In this document: positions 40,851 to 45,591 of the stretch, piece after piece
Layout of the letters: each line of letters begins with the position of its first letter
Position numbering within the stretch: the stretch's first letter is position 1
DNA from: QHCE01 sp041743105
GTDB taxonomy: Bacteria > Actinomycetota > Actinomycetes > Mycobacteriales > QHCE01
Assembly: GCA_041743105.1 (NCBI GenBank)
Contig: JBGTNI010000046.1
Location: 1-45,591, forward strand
Length of the DNA stretch: 45,591 nucleotides
Direction: 5' to 3'
Translations under genes and position numbers: made by a program
Notes under the pieces: model-generated
Told to the model about the DNA's origin: nothing
What the model saw: the letters and a program-made list of their open reading frames with translations, nothing else
The model's database searches: none

Positions 40851-43800
40851 TCACTCGGACTCGTCGAGATCGTCGGCGGGCAGGGGCGGCTCCGTGGTCT
40901 GGTCACTGTGCAGCGGGCAACTGGGCCGGATCGGGCAGTTGCGGCAGGAGCTGCTGTGAACGGCGAGGAAGCTCGCCCCGGCCATACCTTCAGCCGCCGC
41001 GGTGAGCATAGCCACTGGCCACTCAGGATTATCCGATTCGCCCAACGGCGCCTGCTTCTGCTCGGTGGCGTACTTGTTTTTCGCTAGTTGCACCAATGCG
41101 GCGCCGCCCGGGGACACCGAGTCGCTACCGAATCCCCCGTAGGCGATCGCGAGCTGATACGCCGCCAACTGTAGGTGCTCTCGCAGCTCCTCGCCGGTGG
41201 GAGAACTGGAACCGGTCTTGAAATCGGTGACGTACAGTCGTGCCTGCTCGTCGGCTTCCAACCGGTCGACCCGGCCCCGAAGCTGTGCCCGACCGACCTC
41301 GACCTCGAACGGCTCCTCGGCAGCTAAGAAGCTACGACGATTCTTCGCCAGCCACACCGCCAGCTTTTCGATCATCTGCTCGGCCCGCTCCCGCTCCCGG
41401 CGTGCGATCCAGCCGTCCCCAAGGTCGACCGACTCCAGCTTGGCCCGCAGCATCGCTTGTAGCTCCGCCGCACTCGCGCCGCTGCCAGCCTCCGCTGCGA
41501 CCTCGTGCACCACGGTGCCGATCCGCTGTCTAAGACCAGGCTCGGTACCGCCACCGGCGCGGCGCTCCAACAACCACCTAAGCCCACAATCAGAGAAGCT
41601 CTCCAGCGCCGACGGCGACACCGGAACCGGTTCGGTGGGTGCGATCAGGGGGCGATCGTCCGAGGCCGCTCGCAGACCCCACCACTGTTGTGGGTCCGCG
41701 CCGGGCACCCCCGCAGCGGACAACTGCGCCAACACGGCCGCCGCGGCCCGGCGGCGCGGGCCTGCAGCTGCGGCACCCTCAGATTCGGTGACCACACGGC
41801 GCAGCTGGGCAACCAACGACGGCAGACTCAGCATCGCCGGCACGTTACCGGCGTTCCGGCGCTGCGAGTCACGGTGTGCGTACGGGTCGACGCGTGTGAG
41901 AGCGGCATCAGAGTCAACGTCGTCAGGGACGACACGTTCGTCAGGAACAATGTTATCGAGGAACCGCGAGGGCTGGTTGTCCTCGTCGGCTACCGCGGTC
42001 ACTAGCAGACGGCGTCGGGCACGCGTCACCGCAACGTAGAATAGCCGCCGCTCCTCATCCAGCACCTGCTGGTACGCCGCAGCTCGCGCCGCCTGACCGT
42101 CGAGCGCGCGCCCGGCGGCAAGCTCCACTAGGTCAGCCGAGCCGAGGATGCCGCCGCGCAACCGGAGATCGGGCCAGAGGTCCTCCTGCACCCCGGCCAC
42201 GACAACCAGGTCCCACTGCAACCCTTTTGTGGCGTGCGCTGTGAGCAGCCGCACTCCTGCCACGTACGCCCGGTCGGCGGCGAATACCTCGGATGGAAGC
42301 TGTTGTCCGTGCAGGTGGTCAATGAACAACTCCAGCTTGGCGCCGGGCATCCGGTCGCTAAAGCGTGCCGCTGTCTCGCATAGCTCGATGACCGCATCGA
42401 GGTCACGATCCGCGGCGGCACCGGCGCTGCCTCCCCGAGCGCTGCGCGCTTGCCACCGCTGCGCCAGGTCCGTGGCTTGCCACATTTCCCACACCACTGT
42501 CTCCGCGCTGGCGTCCGGCGCTGCGGCCGCCTCCCTCGTCACCTCGATTAACCGTGCGACGCGACGTGCCGGTGCGCACAATCGCGGTTCGATACCGTCC
42601 AACAGCGATGTGTCGGATATCGCCTCGGCCAACAGACTGCCCGAGGACAGTCGCGAGCTGGAGTCGTTGGCGCTAGTTGCGCGCACCCGCAATGCTTGTC
42701 GAAGCCGTCGCAGCCCCACCGGGTCACCGCCACCCAGCTCGGCAAGCAGCAGCGCCTCGATCGTGGCATCGGCGACCGGGCCGGAAACAAGGGCACACCG
42801 CAGCAGCCACAGCAACGGAGCCACTCCGGGCTGCTCGGCCAACGGAAGCGGAGACCCGGCACCGACGACTGGCACGTTTGCGGCCAACATTACCCGTCTT
42901 AGCGTCGTCAGCGAGCGGGAGGCTGAACGCACCACAACCGCCATAGCGTGCCACGGCACATCGTGCAGCAGGTGGGCCTGGCGCAACTCCGCCACGATCA
43001 ACGCAGCCTCCTGGCTAGTGGAGGCCAGCACGTGCACACTGGCGCTTGCCGGAGGCTGGTCGTAACTGTCGATGGCAGTTACTGGCCCGCTCAGTTTCCG
43101 TTGCGCTCCCGGCCCTCTGATATGCGCGGCGACCTGACTGAACGTGGGTAGTAGTGCCGGGTCGCTGCGATAGCAGGTTCGAAGCGACAGCGTCGGCGCC
43201 AGGCGACCATTGGCGGCGGCAAACCGCTCGGCAAACCGCCGCACACAATCGGGGTCCGCACCTCGAAAGCCATAGATGGACTGATCGGGATCAGCGAAGG
43301 CCACCAAGAAGCGACCTCCCCCAGCAAGTAGCTGCAGCAGCTCTTCCTGAGCCGGATCGCAGTCGTGATATTCGTCGACGTAGAGGTGGGTGTACTGGCG
43401 ACGCTGCTGCGCCAACAGCTGGCGGTCGCGCCGCAGCGCGGTGATAGCGGCCCGGATCAGCTCGGCGGGGTCGTAGGCGGTGCCCGCCGAGAGACTTGCA
43501 TCGCGGAGCTCAGTGACATCGGCGTATTGCTGCATGAATGCCGCGGCGGCGCGCCACTCGGCTCGGCCCTGCCGGGCGCCCCACCGGTCCAACTTTACCG
43601 GATCGATCCCCCGCTCATAGGCACGTGAGAGCAGATCTCGCAGCTGCGTAGCGAACCCGCGCGTGTGCAGCGCGGTCCACAGCTGGGTTGGCCAGCGGAC
43701 GCCGGTACCGGCAGAGTCTCCGGCTAGAAGTTCTCGGATCAACAGATCCTGTTCGGGACCCGATAACAGTCGCGGTGCTGGATGGCCGCGCGCGGCGGCT

Positions 43801-44159
43801 AACGTACGCAGCAGTCCGAACGCGTAGCTGTGAAATGTGCGAGCCAGCGGCGGCGCGGTCACGGTCCCCAGGGCTCTGGTGATGCTATGCCGTAGCGTGG
43901 CTGCCGCGCGTCGACCAAAGGTCAGCAGCAACACCTGCGACGGGTCCGCGCCACGCCGGATACGCTCGGTGGCCGCAGCCTGCAGCGTGGTGGTCTTGCC
44001 GGTACCAGGTCCGGCGAGCACCAGCAGCGGCCCGGCAATATGTTCGACTACGCGGCGCTGCTCGCCGTCGAGCGCAAGCTGGGAAGTGGCGCTGGGCTGC
44101 GCAACGGGACGCACCAAGGCATAGCTCGGCACAATCGTCGATGTCACAGCTGCCATCAC
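40851..44159 (-). CDS. adnA: DNA end-resection motor-nuclease subunit AdnA
   Basis: The 1102-residue partner of AdnB has Walker A LAGPGTGKTTTLQ, SIYGFRGAD, TAHATKGLQWD and VAVTRARRRL. Motif II reads VDEYHDCDP rather than the usual DEYQDT. The RecB-type nuclease has GTVVHEVA, RGRVDRLE and VTDFKTG. An iron-sulfur cluster is suggested by one cysteine before the nuclease (SDCGLRW) and three at the C-terminus (CRNCPIRPSCP). It is the first gene of the adnA-adnB operon. The start has two successive ATGs at 44159 and 44156. Confidence 0.92.
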   Translation of the reverse strand: MMAAVTSTIVPSYALVRPVAQPSATSQLALDGEQRRVVEHIAGPLLVLAGPGTGKTTTLQAAATERIRRGADPSQVLLLTFGRRAAATLRHSITRALGTVTAPPLARTFHSYAFGLLRTLAAARGHPAPRLLSGPEQDLLIRELLAGDSAGTGVRWPTQLWTALHTRGFATQLRDLLSRAYERGIDPVKLDRWGARQGRAEWRAAAAFMQQYADVTELRDASLSAGTAYDPAELIRAAITALRRDRQLLAQQRRQYTHLYVDEYHDCDPAQEELLQLLAGGGRFLVAFADPDQSIYGFRGADPDCVRRFAERFAAANGRLAPTLSLRTCYRSDPALLPTFSQVAAHIRGPGAQRKLSGPVTAIDSYDQPPASASVHVLASTSQEAALIVAELRQAHLLHDVPWHAMAVVVRSASRSLTTLRRVMLAANVPVVGAGSPLPLAEQPGVAPLLWLLRCALVSGPVADATIEALLLAELGGGDPVGLRRLRQALRVRATSANDSSSRLSSGSLLAEAISDTSLLDGIEPRLCAPARRVARLIEVTREAAAAPDASAETVVWEMWQATDLAQRWQARSARGGSAGAAADRDLDAVIELCETAARFSDRMPGAKLELFIDHLHGQQLPSEVFAADRAYVAGVRLLTAHATKGLQWDLVVVAGVQEDLWPDLRLRGGILGSADLVELAAGRALDGQAARAAAYQQVLDEERRLFYVAVTRARRRLLVTAVADEDNQPSRFLDNIVPDERVVPDDVDSDAALTRVDPYAHRDSQRRNAGNVPAMLSLPSLVAQLRRVVTESEGAAAAGPRRRAAAAVLAQLSAAGVPGADPQQWWGLRAASDDRPLIAPTEPVPVSPSALESFSDCGLRWLLERRAGGGTEPGLRQRIGTVVHEVAAEAGSGASAAELQAMLRAKLESVDLGDGWIARRERERAEQMIEKLAVWLAKNRRSFLAAEEPFEVEVGRAQLRGRVDRLEADEQARLYVTDFKTGSSSPTGEELREHLQLAAYQLAIAYGGFGSDSVSPGGAALVQLAKNKYATEQKQAPLGESDNPEWPVAMLTAAAEGMAGASFLAVHSSSCRNCPIRPSCPLHSDQTTEPPLPADDLDESE

Positions 44160-44232
44160 AGCAGCAGGCTATGACACTCCAGGGAAAACGCCGTCGCGCG
44201 CACCCTTACTAACCGTGGAGGACCGACCAATT

Positions 44233-44260
44233 CTGTAGCTATCCGTGCTACAGTTGTAGC
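44233..44260 (+). promoter_or_regulatory. Operator-like inverted repeat before the Phd/PIN operon
   Basis: CTGTAGC (44233-44239) and GCTACAG (44247-44253) are perfect 7-bp inverted arms with a 7-bp spacer, and a third half-site TGTAGC follows at 44255-44260. TACAGT at 44249-44254 could be a -10 giving a leaderless start at 44262. Such arrays are typical sites for antitoxin autoregulation. Confidence 0.6.
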
Positions 44261-44261
44261 C

Positions 44262-44522
44262 ATGAGCAGGGTGATCAGTCAACGCGAGCTGCGCAACGAC
44301 AATGGGCCAGTCCTGCGTGCGGTGGCAGACGCGGGCGAAACTTTCATCATCACCCGCAACGGTGTACCTAGCGCCGAGCTAAGACCTGTGCGCAAGCGCC
44401 CCACTTTTGCTACCCGAGACACGTTTGTTCATGGTCGAGAGTATGCCCCCCATCGAAATGATCGGTTTTCTGAACTTCGCGCCGACCTCGACAAAGTTAT
44501 AGACACTGAGGCCAGTCTATGA
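44262..44522 (+). CDS. Phd/YefM-family antitoxin
   Basis: The 86-residue protein begins MSRVISQRELRNDNGPVLRA and continues ETFIITRNGVPSAELRP, the typical Phd/YefM DNA-binding fold, followed by a charged C-terminal tail that would wrap the toxin. It overlaps the PIN gene by ATGA, so the pair is coupled. It likely represses its own promoter through the inverted repeat at 44233-44260. Confidence 0.92.
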   Translation: MSRVISQRELRNDNGPVLRAVADAGETFIITRNGVPSAELRPVRKRPTFATRDTFVHGREYAPHRNDRFSELRADLDKVIDTEASL

Positions 44523-44920
44523 ACTCCGAGACCCGCGGGCTCCTCGACACCAGCGTGGTCATCGACCGAGCAGTAATAGATCCGGCTGCACTTCCGAACG
44601 CGTGGGCGCTCAGCGCGGTCACTCTTGCCGAACTAAGCGCCGGGCCGCATCTGACCGACGACCCCGCAACTCGCGCCGAGCGTCAACTCGATCTTCAATG
44701 GGCCGAATCCAGCGTGGAGCCCGTACCTTTCACCTCCGACACCTCACGTATTTTCGGCCGGCTTTGCGGGCTCGTACACGCGGCGGGACGCAAACCCCGG
44801 CCCAAGGCTCTTGACCTCATGATCGCCGCTACCGCAGTAGAACAAAGCGTCGCGTTGTACACGCGCAACCCTAAGGACTTTCGGGGGTTGGAATCCGTTG
44901 TGACCGTTATGCAACTGTAG
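44519..44920 (+). CDS. PIN-domain ribonuclease toxin (VapC-type)
   Basis: The 133-residue PIN-domain protein keeps the four acidic metal-binding residues: Asp10 (GLLDTSVVID), Glu38 (TLAELSAG), Asp99 (ALDLMIAATA) and Asp120 (NPKDF). VapC toxins are Mg2+-dependent RNases, often cutting tRNA or rRNA; the target here is unknown. With the upstream Phd-type antitoxin it forms an apparently intact type II module. Confidence 0.92.
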   Translation: MNSETRGLLDTSVVIDRAVIDPAALPNAWALSAVTLAELSAGPHLTDDPATRAERQLDLQWAESSVEPVPFTSDTSRIFGRLCGLVHAAGRKPRPKALDLMIAATAVEQSVALYTRNPKDFRGLESVVTVMQL

Positions 44921-45037
44921 TCAAAAACTACCGCACGCTCGAGAAGATTACCCGAACGAGCTCGCACCACAGCCTTACCGCAAGGCAAGCGCACCGGCGA
45001 TGGTCCATTCGATGAGAGCATCGGCCATAATCGAGGA

Positions 45038-45591
45038 ATGTCAGACAACGCTGCGGGTGTGACCGTATCCGAACTCAGCGGCGGCAGGCTCCCCCGTAAG
45101 CAACGTCGTACCCAGCTGCTGGCCGCAGCGCGGCAGGTTTTCGTCGCGTCGGGATACCACGCGGCGGCGATGGATGACATCGCCGAGCAGGCCGGGGTCT
45201 CGAAGCCGGTGCTGTATCAGCACTTCCCAGGAAAACTGGAGCTGTACTTAGCGCTGCTCGAGGAGCAGGCGGTTGAGTTGGTGGAGCGGGTGCGGGCCGC
45301 CATGACCTCCACCTCCGACAACCGGCTCCGAGTTCACAACGCGATGGCCGCTTATTTCGATTTCGTCGATGCCGACGGTGAAGCCTTTCGCTTGATCTTC
45401 GAATCCGATCTGCGTAACCAGCCGGAGGTCGCCGCGCAGATGGAACGTGCCGCACGAACCTGTATGTCGGCGATCGCTGACTTGATCAGCACCGACACAG
45501 GCTTTTCGCGGGAACGCGCCGAGCTGCTGGCAATAGGAGTCACCGGCGCCGCCGAGCTGGCCGCTCGTTACTGGCTCGCGGGCGGCCGCTC
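45038..45591 (+). CDS. TetR-family regulator, Rv3208-like (partial, runs off the end)
   Basis: The frame from the ATG at 45038 stays open to the window end (184 codons). The HTH is clear: RRTQLLAAARQVFVASGYHA, then MDDIAEQAGVSKPVLYQHF, followed by a helical domain (RVHNAMAAYFDFVDADGEAF) that closely resembles mycobacterial Rv3208, which lies near adnAB in Mycobacterium tuberculosis too. GAGG is only one base from the ATG, while CATAAT (45026-45031) is placed for a start at the ATG itself, so the transcript may be leaderless. The C-terminus is missing from the window. Confidence 0.9.
   Translation, partial: MSDNAAGVTVSELSGGRLPRKQRRTQLLAAARQVFVASGYHAAAMDDIAEQAGVSKPVLYQHFPGKLELYLALLEEQAVELVERVRAAMTSTSDNRLRVHNAMAAYFDFVDADGEAFRLIFESDLRNQPEVAAQMERAARTCMSAIADLISTDTGFSRERAELLAIGVTGAAELAARYWLAGGR

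Noticed and set aside
42148..43065. 305-codon plus-strand open frame opposite adnA
   Set aside because: Low-complexity antisense of a confirmed helicase gene.

Overview
The window looks like chromosomal DNA of a high-GC actinobacterium, most likely from the Mycobacteriales/Pseudonocardiales part of the Actinomycetia. Signs are the AdnAB recombination motor-nuclease pair, an argCJBDF operon, Lhr helicase and Nei2 glycosylase, the DUF3515/ddl/gpsA/plsC neighbourhood, a TetR regulator resembling mycobacterial Rv3208, frequent GTG starts and several promoters placed so that the mRNA would be leaderless. No rRNA, tRNA, CRISPR array or intact insertion sequence was seen.

Layout. 0-2.2 kb: a TetR regulator divergent from a DUF418 membrane protein, with a palindromic operator between them. 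2.3-5 kb: recG (minus) and rpmB (plus). 5-6.4 kb: a toxin-antitoxin islet with a twice-frameshifted RHH antitoxin remnant, then an intact HTH-nucleotidyltransferase/HEPN pair under a palindromic promoter. 6.4-11.3 kb: lhr. 11.5-12.4 kb: a frameshifted arginase-family gene. 12.5-14.2 kb: a 589-residue protein with about four XRE-like HTH segments followed by sigma-70 region 2- and region 4-like segments; this is the most novel item here. 14.4-19.6 kb: arginine biosynthesis operon argC-J-B-D-F on the minus strand, with overlapping genes and an ArgR-type operator at the promoter. 19.7-22.8 kb: nei2, a methyltransferase and a membrane-anchored subtilase of mycosin type. 23-30 kb: Lrp-like RAM protein, DUF3515 protein, then minus-strand ddl, gpsA, plsC, an isobutyryl-CoA mutase large subunit, a DUF3817 protein and a second plsC. 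30-32.3 kb: small membrane protein, an EEP-family hydrolase and a ROK glucokinase. 32.6-36.2 kb: a glycogen-debranching-type enzyme and a GT4 glycosyltransferase; from about 33.4 kb this segment is strikingly AT-rich. 36.2-44.2 kb: mnmA, adnB and adnA. 44.2-44.9 kb: a Phd/PIN toxin-antitoxin pair. The window ends inside a second TetR gene.

Themes. Core metabolism and DNA repair genes are interrupted by accessory modules (two toxin-antitoxin loci, one decayed antitoxin, an AT-rich sugar-polymer island). Arginine metabolism shows change: argR, argG and argH do not follow argF, ArgF has lost the cysteine of its HCLP motif, and the nearby arginase-family gene is broken. Short in-frame tandem duplications recur in several genes.
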